A DNA stretch of 64,000 nt from Comamonadaceae bacterium OTU4NAUVB1 (GTDB taxonomy: Bacteria; Pseudomonadota; Gammaproteobacteria; Burkholderiales; Burkholderiaceae_C), in the NCBI GenBank assembly GCA_024372625.1, contig CP099605.1, positions 3,067,001-3,131,000 of the forward strand. The letters run 5' to 3'. The notes below the pieces were generated by a model. The model had not been told where the DNA came from and did no database searches. It saw only the letters and a list, made by a program, of their open reading frames with translations. How positions within the stretch are numbered: the stretch's first letter is position 1; each line of letters begins with the position of its first letter. Positions 26,323-34,791 of the stretch are shown piece by piece. Position numbers and translations under genes: made by a program.

Positions 26323-27051
26323 CTACTTGGCCGGAGCGGCCGCTGCGGCGGGCGTCGCGGCGGTGGTGGGCACCGATGACGTCGATGCCGCCGTCGGCGC
26401 CGTGCCGGCCGCCGCGGGAACCGGCGCGGCGGCGCCCGGCATGGCGGAGGCGGCGTCCGAACCCTGCGCGGGCGCCATCGCACCGTCGGCCGCAGCGCCA
26501 GCAGCCGGGCGCTCGGGCACCGGGAACTTGGCGCCGCCGGCGTTGGCCAGGTAGACCACCGCACGGCCGATCTCCAGGTCCTCGTAGTCGCCGCCGCCCT
26601 GCGGCGGCATCGCGCCCTTGCCCTTGAGCGCGTGCTCCAGCAGCGTCGCGTAGCCCTGGCCGATGCGCGGGCTCCAGGCGGCGGCATCGTTCAGGTGCGG
26701 CGCGCCGGGGATGCCCGGGCTGCCGTGGCAGGCGACGCACTGGGTCTTGAAGACGGTCTCGCCGGCCGCAAGGGCGCGGTTCGCATCGCGGATCTCGATG
26801 CTGCCCACGCGCTGGAGGCGGTCGGCCAGTTCGCGGTCACGGGCATCCTGCGACACGCCGTACAGCGCCATGTTGTCGCCCGTGGCCGAGCCGGCGGGCT
26901 TGTTGCCGGAGGTCACGTAGGCGACCAGGGCGACGATGACGAGGATGGGAACGATGAACGAGATGCCCACCGCGAGCAGGAGCTGCTTGGGGTTCTTGAT
27001 CGGGCCGGTGTGGGCTTCTTGTGCGGCCTGGTAGTGCGGTTCTGCGCTCAT
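26323..27051 (-). CDS. cytochrome c5-type monohaem protein, membrane-anchored
   Basis: 242 residues. A cytoplasmic N-terminus is followed by one uncleaved membrane helix (about 23-47) and a class I cytochrome c domain with the haem motif CVACH (105-109) and an axial Met in GKGAMPPQGGG. The PHLNDAAAWSPRIGQGYATLLEHALKG stretch is typical of cytochrome c5 proteins, which carry electrons between periplasmic donors and terminal oxidases. The last 70 residues are a Pro/Ala/Thr-rich tail with no clear fold, longer than in most c5 proteins. It stands alone between a terminator and the efflux operon. Confidence 0.88.
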   Translation of the reverse strand: MSAEPHYQAAQEAHTGPIKNPKQLLLAVGISFIVPILVIVALVAYVTSGNKPAGSATGDNMALYGVSQDARDRELADRLQRVGSIEIRDANRALAAGETVFKTQCVACHGSPGIPGAPHLNDAAAWSPRIGQGYATLLEHALKGKGAMPPQGGGDYEDLEIGRAVVYLANAGGAKFPVPERPAAGAAADGAMAPAQGSDAASAMPGAAAPVPAAAGTAPTAASTSSVPTTAATPAAAAAPAK

Positions 27052-27185
27052 GGCGTCCTCAAATCAAGCGTGGGGGCTGGGATTTTCCGGGACCAGACGC
27101 CTGGGCCGGGAAGCACCGTCGAATCGACCGGCGATTATAGGGAGCCCCCCGCCGCCTCCGGTGACGCGGCCGCGGGCCCGGCCTC

Positions 27186-28613
27186 CTACCGGCCCGTCCA
27201 GCCGCCGCCGAGCGCCTGGTAGAGCGTGACCTGGTTCTGCAGTTCGAGCAGCCTCACCTGCACCGCCTGTTGCTGCGCCGTGAACAGCGAGCGCTGCGCG
27301 TCGAGCAGATCGAGCGCGCTGGAGATGCCGTTGCGATAGCGCAGGTCCTGCAGCCGGAAGCGCGCCGCCTCGGCGTCGGACTGAGCCCGCTGGGCGCGCA
27401 CCTGCTCGCCCAGCGTCTCGCGCCCGGCCAGCGCGTTGGCGACGTCGCGGAAGGCCGCCTGGATCGATTTCTCGTACTGCGCCACGGCGATGTCGCGACC
27501 GGCGACGGCCGAGTCGAGCGCGGCCCGGTTGGCGCCGGCGTTGAAGATCGGCAGGGCCAGCTGGGGCGCGAAAGTGAACGCGCTGGTGCCGGCCTTGAAC
27601 AGGCCCGAGAGTTCGTTGCTCACCGAGCCCGCCGTCGCGGTCAGCGAGATGCGCGGGAAGAACGCCGCGCGCGCCGCGCCGATGTTGGCGTTGGCCGCGA
27701 TCAACTGCTGTTCGGCGGCGCGGATGTCCGGACGCTCGATGAGCAGGTCCGAGGGCAGGCCCACCGGCAGGTCGGGCAGCGCACGGGCGTTGTCCAGGCG
27801 CCCCAGCCCCTGGGGCGCGGCCAAGGCCGAGGCCGGCACCGGCGCGCCCAGCAGCAGCGCCAGGGCGTTCTCGTCCTGCAGGCGCGTGCGCCGTTGCTGG
27901 GCGTACGACGCGCGGGCGGTCTCGGCGAGCGAGTTCGCGAGCTGGAAGTCGATCTCCGAGGACACGCCGTTCTCCAGGCGCAGCTTGGTCAGGCGGACGG
28001 AGTCGTCGCGCGTGGCGAGCGTCTGGCGCGTGATCTCCAGCAGTTCGTCGTCGGCCAGCAGCGTGTACCAGCCGGTGGCGACCGCGCCGATCAGGCTGAT
28101 CTGCGCGCTGCGCTGGGCTTCCTCGGTGGCGAGGTAGCGCGCCAGGGCGACCTGCTTCAGGCTGTCGAGGCGGCCGAAGAAGTCGAGCTCCCAGGCCGTG
28201 ATCCCCAGCCCCACCTGGAAGGTGTTGTAGAGCTCGCCGTTGAGCACCGACGGCTGGCGCGTGCCCGCCACGATGCCGTTGACCGCCGGGAACTGGGCCG
28301 CGCGGCTGATCCGGAACTGCGCGCGCGCCTGCTCGATGTTGAGCGCCGTGACGCGCAGGTCGCGGTTGTTGGCCAGCGCCGTCGACAACAGGCCCTGCAG
28401 CCGCGGGTCGCCGAAGAAGTCCTGCCACGGCACCGTCGCCGCCGCCGGCCCGGCGGGCTGCGCCGGGTCGCCGGGGAAGGTCGTGGGCACGGGCGCGGCG
28501 GGGCGTTCGTACGTGGGGATCAGCGAGCAGCCGGCCAGCGCGAGGCTGGCGGCCAGCGCGCCGAACGTGGCGCGAAGGGACGCGAGGGACTTCATCGATG
28601 GCTTATTGGTCAT
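27186..28613 (-). CDS. RND efflux outer-membrane channel, OprM/NodT family
   Basis: This lipoprotein of about 475 residues (LALAGC lipobox) forms the TolC-like trimeric exit duct of the tripartite efflux pump. Family motifs are WQDFFGDPRLQGLLSTALANNRDLRVTALN, the paired QLALPIFNAG type strand motif and DLRYRNGISSALDLLDAQRSLF near the end. The start is uncertain. ATG 28613 overlaps the pump gene's TAA by 11 bases; ATG 28595 (MKSLASLRATFG) gives a shorter, more usual signal peptide. Neither has a clear ribosome site, which suggests translational coupling to the pump gene. It is the third gene of the efflux operon. Confidence 0.93.
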   Translation of the reverse strand: MTNKPSMKSLASLRATFGALAASLALAGCSLIPTYERPAAPVPTTFPGDPAQPAGPAAATVPWQDFFGDPRLQGLLSTALANNRDLRVTALNIEQARAQFRISRAAQFPAVNGIVAGTRQPSVLNGELYNTFQVGLGITAWELDFFGRLDSLKQVALARYLATEEAQRSAQISLIGAVATGWYTLLADDELLEITRQTLATRDDSVRLTKLRLENGVSSEIDFQLANSLAETARASYAQQRRTRLQDENALALLLGAPVPASALAAPQGLGRLDNARALPDLPVGLPSDLLIERPDIRAAEQQLIAANANIGAARAAFFPRISLTATAGSVSNELSGLFKAGTSAFTFAPQLALPIFNAGANRAALDSAVAGRDIAVAQYEKSIQAAFRDVANALAGRETLGEQVRAQRAQSDAEAARFRLQDLRYRNGISSALDLLDAQRSLFTAQQQAVQVRLLELQNQVTLYQALGGGWTGR

Positions 28614-31600
28614 TGCTTTGCTCGATTCCGGCCGCCTCGGCATGGCGGCGGTTGACTTCCTGCTGCCGTTTGCTGCCCTTGAAGAGCCCGCGCACGACGA
28701 CGAAGAACACCGGCACGAAGAACACGGCCAGCACGGTGCCCGTCACCATGCCGCCCAGCACGCCGGTGCCGATGGCGCGCTGGCTGGCCGAGCCCGCGCC
28801 CGAGGCGATCACCAGCGGCAGCACGCCCAGGCCGAAGGCCAGCGAGGTCATGACGATCGGGCGGAAGCGCAGGTGCGCCGCCTCCAGCGCCGCCTGGACG
28901 ACGCCCTTGCCCTGGGCCTGCAGGTCCTTGGCGAACTCGATGATCAGGATCGCGTTCTTCGCCGACAGGCCGATGATGGTGATCAGTCCGACCTGGAAGT
29001 ACACGTCGTTGGAATAGGAGCGCAGCATCGTCGCGAGCAGCACGCCCAGCACGCCGCAGGGCACGACCAGGATCACCGCCAGCGGGATCGACCAGCTCTC
29101 GTAGAGCGCGGCCAGGCACAGGAACACCGCCAGGATGGCGAAGCCGTACAGGATGATGGCCTGCGAGCCGGCGAGCTTTTCTTCGCGCGACTGGCCTGTC
29201 CACTCGAAGCCGAAGCCTGCGGGCAGCTGCGAGGCCAGCTTCTCCATCTCCGCCATCGCGGCGCCCGAACTGGAGCCCGGCGCCGCCGAGCCCGAGATGC
29301 GCACCGCGCCGTAGCCGTTGTAGCGCACCGTCTGCTGCGCGCCGGAGACCCAGCGCGTCGAGGCGAAGGCCGACAGCGGCACCGGCGTGCCCTGCGAGTT
29401 CGTGGCGTTGAGCTTGAGCAGGTCCTGCGGCTGCATGCGCGAGGGCGCATCGGCCTGCACCACCACCCGCTGCAGGCGACCCTGGTTGGGGAAGTCGTTG
29501 ATGTAGCTCGAACCCAGCGCCGTCGACAGCGTCGTGTTGATGGCGTCGAAGGTCACGCCCAGGGCGCTGGCCTTCTCGCGGTCGATGTCGATGCGCAGCT
29601 GCGGCGCGTCCTCCAGGCCTTCGGGTCGCACCTGCGCGAGCAGCGGGCTCTTGGACGCCATGCCCAGGAGCTGGTTGCGCGCGGCGATGAGGGCGTCGTG
29701 CCCGGCGCCGGCACGGTCCTGCAGGCGGAAGGTGAAGCCGCTGGCGTTGCCCAGCTCGGGGATCGGCGGCGGGCTCAGCGGATAGATGAAGGCGTCGCGG
29801 ATGCCCGACAGCGCGCCGAAGGCCCGGCCGGCCAGCCCCGCGGCATCGCTGCCGGCTTCCTTTCGTTCGTCCCAGTCCTTGAGCGTGACGAAGGCGAGGC
29901 CCGCGTTCTGGCCCTGGCCGGAGAAGCTGAAGCCCAGCACGCCGACCATGCTCTGCACCTCGGGCTGCTTCAGGATGAAGCCCTCGACCTGCTGCATGAC
30001 CGACAGCGTGCGCTCCTGCGTGGCGCCCGGAGGCAGCTGCACGTTCACGATGATGTTGCCCTGGTCCTCCTGCGGCAGGAAGGACGTCGGCAGGCCGCGG
30101 AACAGCACCACCACCGCGGCGCAGATCGCCACGTAGATGATCAGCCAGCGCGCGGCGCGCTTGAGCATGCGCGAGACGAAGCTCTCGTAGCCCTTGGCCG
30201 TGCGCGTGAAGCGGCGGTTGAACCAGCCGAAGAAGCCGCGCTTCTCGTGGTGGCCCTCGTCCACCGGCTTGAGCAGCGTCGCGCACAGCGCCGGCGTGAG
30301 CGACAGCGCCAGGAAGGCCGAGAAGGCGATCGACGACACCATCACGGCGGAGAACTGGCGGTAGATGTTGCCGGTCGAGCCGGCGAAGAACGCCAGCGGC
30401 ACGAACACCGAGATCAGCACCACGGTCACGCCGATGATGGCGCCCGAGATCTGCTTCATCGCCTTGCGCGTGGCCTCCAGCGGCGAGAGCTTCTCCTCGA
30501 CCATGATGCGCTCGACGTTCTCCACCACGACGATGGCGTCGTCCACCACGATGCCGATCACCAGCACCATGCCGAACATGGTGAGCACGTTGATCGAGAA
30601 ACCGAGCGCCGAGAGCACGGCGAAGGTGCCCAGCAGCGCGATGGGCACCACGATGGTCGGGATGACCGTGTAGCGCCAGTTCTGCAGGAACACGAACATC
30701 ACGACGAACACCAGCGCCACAGCCTCGAACAGCGTCTTGACCACCTCGGTGATGGAGATCTTCACGAAGCGCGAGCTGTCGTAGGGGATGTCCCATTTGA
30801 CGCCCTGCGGGAAGTACTTCGCGAGGTCGGTCATCTTGGCGCGGACGGCCTCTGCCGCCTGCAGCGCATTGCCCGTGGGCGAGAGCTGGACGCCGATGCC
30901 CACGGCGGGCTGGCCGTTCAGGCGCGCCGAGGTCGCGTACGACTGGCCGCCGAGCTCGATGCGCGCGACGTCCTTCAGGCGCACGGTGGAGCCGTCGACG
31001 TTGGCGCGCAGCACGATGTTGCCGAACTGCTCGACGCTGCTGAGCTGGCCCGTGACCACCACCGTGGCGGCGATGCTCTGGCCCGTGATGTTGGGCAGAT
31101 CGCCGATGGAGCCGGAGGACACCTGGGCGTTCTGCGCCCGGATGGCCGCGCTCACGTCGGCCGGCGACAGGTTGTAGCCCTGCAGCTTGGTCGGGTCGAT
31201 CCAGATGCGCATCGCGCTCTCCGTGCCGAACAGCTGGGCCTGGCCGATGCCGGGCACGCGCTGGAGTTCGGGCAGCACGTTGCGCGAGGCGTAGTCGCCC
31301 AGCCTGACGGTGCTGATCGACGGGTCGTCCGACGACAGGATCGCGAACAGCAGGAAGTTGTTGCGCGACTTGTCCACGCGCACGCCCTGCTGCGTCACCG
31401 CGGCCGGCAGGCGCGGGGTGGCGCGAGACAGCCGGTTCTGCACGTCGACCTGGGCCAGGTCGGGGTTGGTGCCGGTCTCGAAGGTCACCGTGATGGTGCC
31501 GGTGCCGTCGGCCTGCGCGACCGATTCGATGTAGATGAGGCCGGGCGAGCCGTTCAGCTCGCGCTCGATCACGGACAGCACGCTGTCCTCCAGCGTCTGG

Positions 31601-31761
31601 GCCGAGGCGCCCGGGTAGGCGGTGTTGATGACGATGGCGGGCGGCGCCACCGGCGGGTATTGCGCGATGGGCAGCTGCGTGATCGCCAGCCCCCCCATCA
31701 CGATGATGAACAGCGCGATCACCCACGCGAAGATGGGTCGATCGATGAAGAACTTGGCCAT
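28603..31761 (-). CDS. RND multidrug efflux pump, HAE1/AcrB type
   Basis: 1052 residues, the standard AcrB/MexB length. The N-terminus MAKFFIDRPIFAWVIALFI is the family hallmark. The proton relay is complete: the paired Asp in GIVVDDAIVVVENVERI (helix 4) and the Lys in GLSAKNAILIIEFAKD (helix 10). The periplasmic porter and docking domains are full length. The trimer exports hydrophobic drugs and solvents from the periplasm and inner membrane leaflet. It is encoded 13 bases after the adaptor gene. Which drugs it handles cannot be read from sequence; the set resembles AcrAB/MexAB/TtgABC systems. Confidence 0.96.
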   Translation of the reverse strand: MAKFFIDRPIFAWVIALFIIVMGGLAITQLPIAQYPPVAPPAIVINTAYPGASAQTLEDSVLSVIERELNGSPGLIYIESVAQADGTGTITVTFETGTNPDLAQVDVQNRLSRATPRLPAAVTQQGVRVDKSRNNFLLFAILSSDDPSISTVRLGDYASRNVLPELQRVPGIGQAQLFGTESAMRIWIDPTKLQGYNLSPADVSAAIRAQNAQVSSGSIGDLPNITGQSIAATVVVTGQLSSVEQFGNIVLRANVDGSTVRLKDVARIELGGQSYATSARLNGQPAVGIGVQLSPTGNALQAAEAVRAKMTDLAKYFPQGVKWDIPYDSSRFVKISITEVVKTLFEAVALVFVVMFVFLQNWRYTVIPTIVVPIALLGTFAVLSALGFSINVLTMFGMVLVIGIVVDDAIVVVENVERIMVEEKLSPLEATRKAMKQISGAIIGVTVVLISVFVPLAFFAGSTGNIYRQFSAVMVSSIAFSAFLALSLTPALCATLLKPVDEGHHEKRGFFGWFNRRFTRTAKGYESFVSRMLKRAARWLIIYVAICAAVVVLFRGLPTSFLPQEDQGNIIVNVQLPPGATQERTLSVMQQVEGFILKQPEVQSMVGVLGFSFSGQGQNAGLAFVTLKDWDERKEAGSDAAGLAGRAFGALSGIRDAFIYPLSPPPIPELGNASGFTFRLQDRAGAGHDALIAARNQLLGMASKSPLLAQVRPEGLEDAPQLRIDIDREKASALGVTFDAINTTLSTALGSSYINDFPNQGRLQRVVVQADAPSRMQPQDLLKLNATNSQGTPVPLSAFASTRWVSGAQQTVRYNGYGAVRISGSAAPGSSSGAAMAEMEKLASQLPAGFGFEWTGQSREEKLAGSQAIILYGFAILAVFLCLAALYESWSIPLAVILVVPCGVLGVLLATMLRSYSNDVYFQVGLITIIGLSAKNAILIIEFAKDLQAQGKGVVQAALEAAHLRFRPIVMTSLAFGLGVLPLVIASGAGSASQRAIGTGVLGGMVTGTVLAVFFVPVFFVVVRGLFKGSKRQQEVNRRHAEAAGIEQSNDQ

Positions 31762-31774
31762 GCGGGGACGCTCC

Positions 31775-33073
31775 TTACTTGGCGGCCGACGCGGCGGGGG
31801 CCGCCGCCGTCGTGGCCGGTGCCGAGGCGGCCGGTGCCGCCGCCGGGGCCGCGGCGGGCGCGGTGCCCGGCTTGGTCCACGGCACGGCCTTCACCGGGCT
31901 GCCCGGGGGCATCATCTGCAGCTTCTGGAAGCCGTCGACCATCACCTGCTCGCCGGCCTGCAGGCCCTCGAGCACCACCCACTGGTTGTCCTTGGCGGTG
32001 CCGACCTTGACGGTGCGCTTGCTCAGCTTGCCGTCGGCGCCCACCACCGTCACCGTGTCGCCCTGCTGCGTGCGCGTGACCGCCTGCTGCGGCAGCGCGA
32101 TGGCGTTGTCGACCTGCGCCTGCTCGATGCGCACCCGCACGTACAGGCCCGGGAGCAGTTCGCCCTTGGGATTGGGTACCTCGGCGCGCAGGGTGACCTG
32201 GCCGGTGGTCGGGTCGACCGTGAGGTCGGTGAACAGCAGCTTGCCCGGCAGGGCGTATTCGCTGCCGCCTTCGAGCACCACGCGCACGCTGGCCGCGCCG
32301 GCGCCGTCGGCGCGCTTGAGCTTGCCTTCGGCCATCGCGCGGCGCAGCGCCAGCGCGTCGTTGGCCGACTGCGTGAAGTTGACGTAGAGCGGATTGATCT
32401 GCTGGATGACCGCCAGCTGCGTGACGTCGGCCTGGCCCACCAGCGCGCCTTCGGTCACGAGCGAGCGGCCGATGCGCCCGGAGATCGGCGCGGTCACGGT
32501 CGCGTAGCCGAGGTTGATGCGGGAGGTGGCGACCGAGGCGCGGCCCACGGCCACGTCGGCCTCGGCGGCCTTCTGCGCGGCCACCGCGTTGGCGTATTCC
32601 TGCTTGCTGACCGCGTTGGCCTCGACCAGCGGCTTGTAGCGCTCCGCGAGGGCCTTGGCCTGGGCGGCGTTGGCTTCGGCGCGCGCCAGGCCGGCCTGGG
32701 CGCTCTGCGCGGCGGCCGTGTAGGGCGCGGCATCGATGCGATAGAGCGGCTGTCCGGCCTTGACGTCGCTGCCCTCCTTGAACAGACGCTCCTGCAGGAT
32801 GCCGGCCGCGCGGGCACGGACCTGGGCGATGCGCGAGGCTTCGAGCCGGCCGGGCAACTCGGTCACGAGGCCGATGTCGCCGGGCGTGGCGACCACCACG
32901 CCGACTTCGGGCGGCGGCGGCGCGGCGCCCGCCGGTGCGGCGGCGGCCTTGTCGGGGCCCTTGCCGCAACCCGACAGCACGGCGGCCGCCAGCACGGCGG
33001 CGAGAACGGCGCTGCCGGCGACACGGCGGGAAGCCGGCGAGCGGCCACGCGAAGAGACATGCAGTTGCGGCAT
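31775..33073 (-). CDS. RND efflux periplasmic adaptor (membrane fusion protein)
   Basis: This lipoprotein of 432 residues (lipobox VLSGC at about residues 32-36) links the pump to the outer channel. It has the expected barrel-sandwich hybrid and lipoyl halves (TELPGRLEASRIAQVRARAAGIL and VTAPISGRIGRSLVTEGALV), a coiled-coil hairpin between them, a beta-barrel region (INPLYVNFTQSANDAL) and a membrane-proximal domain. It ends in a 45-residue Ala/Pro tail. ATG 33073 has AAGGA five bases upstream. It is the first gene of the operon and divergent from the TetR regulator; the intervening 192 bases carry a palindromic operator. Confidence 0.94.
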   Translation of the reverse strand: MPQLHVSSRGRSPASRRVAGSAVLAAVLAAAVLSGCGKGPDKAAAAPAGAAPPPPEVGVVVATPGDIGLVTELPGRLEASRIAQVRARAAGILQERLFKEGSDVKAGQPLYRIDAAPYTAAAQSAQAGLARAEANAAQAKALAERYKPLVEANAVSKQEYANAVAAQKAAEADVAVGRASVATSRINLGYATVTAPISGRIGRSLVTEGALVGQADVTQLAVIQQINPLYVNFTQSANDALALRRAMAEGKLKRADGAGAASVRVVLEGGSEYALPGKLLFTDLTVDPTTGQVTLRAEVPNPKGELLPGLYVRVRIEQAQVDNAIALPQQAVTRTQQGDTVTVVGADGKLSKRTVKVGTAKDNQWVVLEGLQAGEQVMVDGFQKLQMMPPGSPVKAVPWTKPGTAPAAAPAAAPAASAPATTAAAPAASAAK

Positions 33074-33175
33074 GTGATTCCTTAGAAAACGACGAACTCG
33101 GAGGCCGAACCTGCGACACGGGGCACCGCCGGGGCGGCACGGTCGCAAAGGCCATTGCGAAGGCGGCTAGTTTAC

Positions 33176-33193
33176 ATACATTCGCGAATGTAT
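33176..33193. promoter_or_regulatory. AcrR-like palindromic operator
   Basis: An 18-base perfect palindrome, ATACATTCG joined to CGAATGTAT, lies between the efflux adaptor gene and the tetR gene. With its left flank it reads TACATACATTCGCGAATGTA, which closely resembles the known E. coli AcrR operator (TACATACATTTGTGAATGTA core). It is the obvious site for the TetR protein encoded next to it, allowing control of both the pump operon and its own gene. An AT-rich run (TATAGGGGTATATT) follows on the tetR side and probably contains promoter elements. Confidence 0.8.
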
Positions 33194-33265
33194 AGGGGTA
33201 TATTCGGATTCTCACGAAACCTGTATGGCCGCAGACACCGGCGACGACCCAAGGAGACAAGCACA

Positions 33266-34018
33266 GTGGCCCGTTCCACGAAACAGGAAGCGCTCGCGAC
33301 GCGCAACCGGCTGCTCGACGCCGCCGAGGTGCTGTTCCAGGCGCAGGGTGTCTCGCAGACCTCGCTGCAGCAGATCGCCCAGCAGGCCGGCGCGACGCGC
33401 GGCGCCATCTACTGGCACTTCAAGGACAAGGCCGACCTCTTCAACGCCATGATGGAGCGCGTCAAGCTCCCGCTGGAAGCCGCCGGCCAGGCCGCCGGCG
33501 CCACCCCCGGCGACCCGCTCGGCGAAATCGTGCACCGGCTGGTGGCGGCGCTGAACCTCATGACCTCCGACGCGCAGGTCCGCCGCGTGCTGGAGGTGGC
33601 GACCCACCAAGTGGAATACACGTCGGAGATGGCGACGGTGCGACAGCGCCACCTGAGCGTGCGCAACGAGTGCATCCACGATTTCCAGAAGGCGTTCCGG
33701 CTCGCCGCGCGGCGCCAGCATCTGCGCCTGCCGGTACCCGCGAGCGTGGCGGCGCAGGGCATGCACGCGCTCATCACCGGCGTGATCCAGAACTGGCTGC
33801 TCGACCCGACGGCGTTCGATCTGGTGCACACCGGACGGCAAGCCTTCGGGGTGTATGTGGCGGGGCTGGGGTTCAAGGTGGACGACATGGCACAGGCAGC
33901 ACCGCCAGCAATCGACATGCCCACGACCGGGAGTGCGACCGGAGGTGCGACCGGAATCACCAGCGCCCCGACGGACGGCGCGTCGGTCGCCACGGCCATC
34001 GCGGCGGTGGTGTCCTGA
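33266..34018 (+). CDS. TetR-family efflux repressor (AcrR/TtgR type)
   Basis: 250 residues. The N-terminal DNA-binding domain (about 9-58) contains LLDAAEVLFQAQGVSQTSLQQIAQQAGATRGAIYWHFKDKADLF, the AcrR-like helix-turn-helix. The ligand-binding domain follows (about 65-210). The last 38 residues are a Thr/Ala/Gly-rich tail absent from AcrR. The start is a GTG at 33266 with AAGGAG nine bases upstream; the open frame extends further back through the operator but lacks a ribosome site. It is divergent from the RND operon and most likely represses it until drugs bind. Confidence 0.92.
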   Translation: MARSTKQEALATRNRLLDAAEVLFQAQGVSQTSLQQIAQQAGATRGAIYWHFKDKADLFNAMMERVKLPLEAAGQAAGATPGDPLGEIVHRLVAALNLMTSDAQVRRVLEVATHQVEYTSEMATVRQRHLSVRNECIHDFQKAFRLAARRQHLRLPVPASVAAQGMHALITGVIQNWLLDPTAFDLVHTGRQAFGVYVAGLGFKVDDMAQAAPPAIDMPTTGSATGGATGITSAPTDGASVATAIAAVVS

Positions 34019-34072
34019 CGGCCGCCGAATCGGTCATAATCGCGGGCTGCCGGCCTTGTCGGCACACCCTCC

Positions 34073-34147
34073 CTCGCTGTATTTCAACGGATAGAATTCG
34101 GCCCTCCGAAGGCTGAGATCCAGGTTCGATTCCTGGCGGCGGGACCA
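34073..34147 (+). tRNA. tRNA-Arg (anticodon CCG)
   Basis: The 75-nt cloverleaf folds as follows. Acceptor CTCGCTG pairs with CGGCGGG using two G-U pairs at positions 2 and 6. U8-A9 precede the D arm (TTTC/GAAT, loop AACGGATA), in which one pair is a mismatch. The anticodon stem is CGGCC/GGCTG with loop CTCCGAA, giving anticodon CCG for CGG codons. The variable loop is AGAT, the T arm is CCAGG-TTCGATT-CCTGG, then comes discriminator A and an encoded CCA. A CATAAT at 34035-34040 could be the -10 box. A terminator follows 35 bases downstream. Confidence 0.87.
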
Positions 34148-34182
34148 GTTGGCCATCTCAAGGCTGCTCACTTCGCATCAAG

Positions 34183-34215
34183 ACCCGCACGTTTTCCAAG
34201 CGTGGCGGGTTTTTT
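34183..34215 (+). terminator. intrinsic terminator of tRNA-Arg
   Basis: ACCCGC-ACG pairs with CGT-(G bulge)-GCGGGT around a nine-base loop and is followed directly by TTTTT. It lies 35 bases after the tRNA CCA end and in the right orientation for it. It also marks the point where base composition falls. Confidence 0.85.
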
Positions 34216-34251
34216 ATTGCGCCTTAGAAAGTCTTTCGCCCTGTCGCTGCG

Positions 34252-34611
34252 TCACGATGCTTCCCGCATCAAGGCGATCAAATCGACGTGCTGGTGCTCG
34301 GTTGCGAAATCGAGTGCGGTCTTGCCATCGGCATCTTTGAGGTTCTTTGTCGCGCCACCAGCGAGCAGGCGACGCACTGTTTCGTAATGGCCGGCACTGG
34401 CCGCAAGCATCAGCGCGGTGCGTCCACGGGCATCGCGAGCATCCGGATTCGCACCTCGGGCCAAGAAGGCCGAGACAGCGTCAGCTTGGCCGGCGCTTGC
34501 AGCCTGCGACATGGATGCGACATTCCCACCTTGGGCGTGTGCCACTGGCACTAGCAATGAGGCTGATACGCAGACCAAGGTCAGGGTGGAGCGAAGAAGA
34601 AAGTTTTTCAT
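34252..34611 (-). CDS. secreted small ankyrin-repeat protein
   Basis: 119 residues. The signal peptide is MKNFLLRSTLTLVCVSASLL followed by VPVAHAQ, with cleavage expected after AHA, so the protein should be periplasmic. The mature part has about two and a half ankyrin repeats: AVSAFLARGANPDARDARGR, TALMLAASAGHYETVRRLLAGG and ATKNLKDADGKTALDFATEH. Ankyrin repeats bind other proteins. ATG 34611 has AAGGA six bases upstream. Its DNA is clearly poorer in G+C than the core genes around the islet. It is divergent from the amidase gene, and the two may be linked functionally, although nothing in the sequence proves it. Confidence 0.85.
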   Translation of the reverse strand: MKNFLLRSTLTLVCVSASLLVPVAHAQGGNVASMSQAASAGQADAVSAFLARGANPDARDARGRTALMLAASAGHYETVRRLLAGGATKNLKDADGKTALDFATEHQHVDLIALMREAS

Positions 34612-34791
34612 GGAATGTCCTTGGTGGACTTCAAACGAAAACGGACAACATCGGCAAAACGATTCGATGTGGAATTGATGGCTGTGCGATGCAGCAAAAC
34701 GCGTACCAAGACAGGCTTGTCGCGGCAATCGAGTTCGGGCACGAGACTTGCGCATCTGTAAGCCTTACTCAGCTCTTGAACACATCCTTCC

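Noticed and set aside
28610..31726. Long minus-strand frame shifted within the RND pump gene
   Set aside because: It is a shadow of the AcrB-type gene with Arg/Gly/His-rich nonsense; the true frame is fully conserved.
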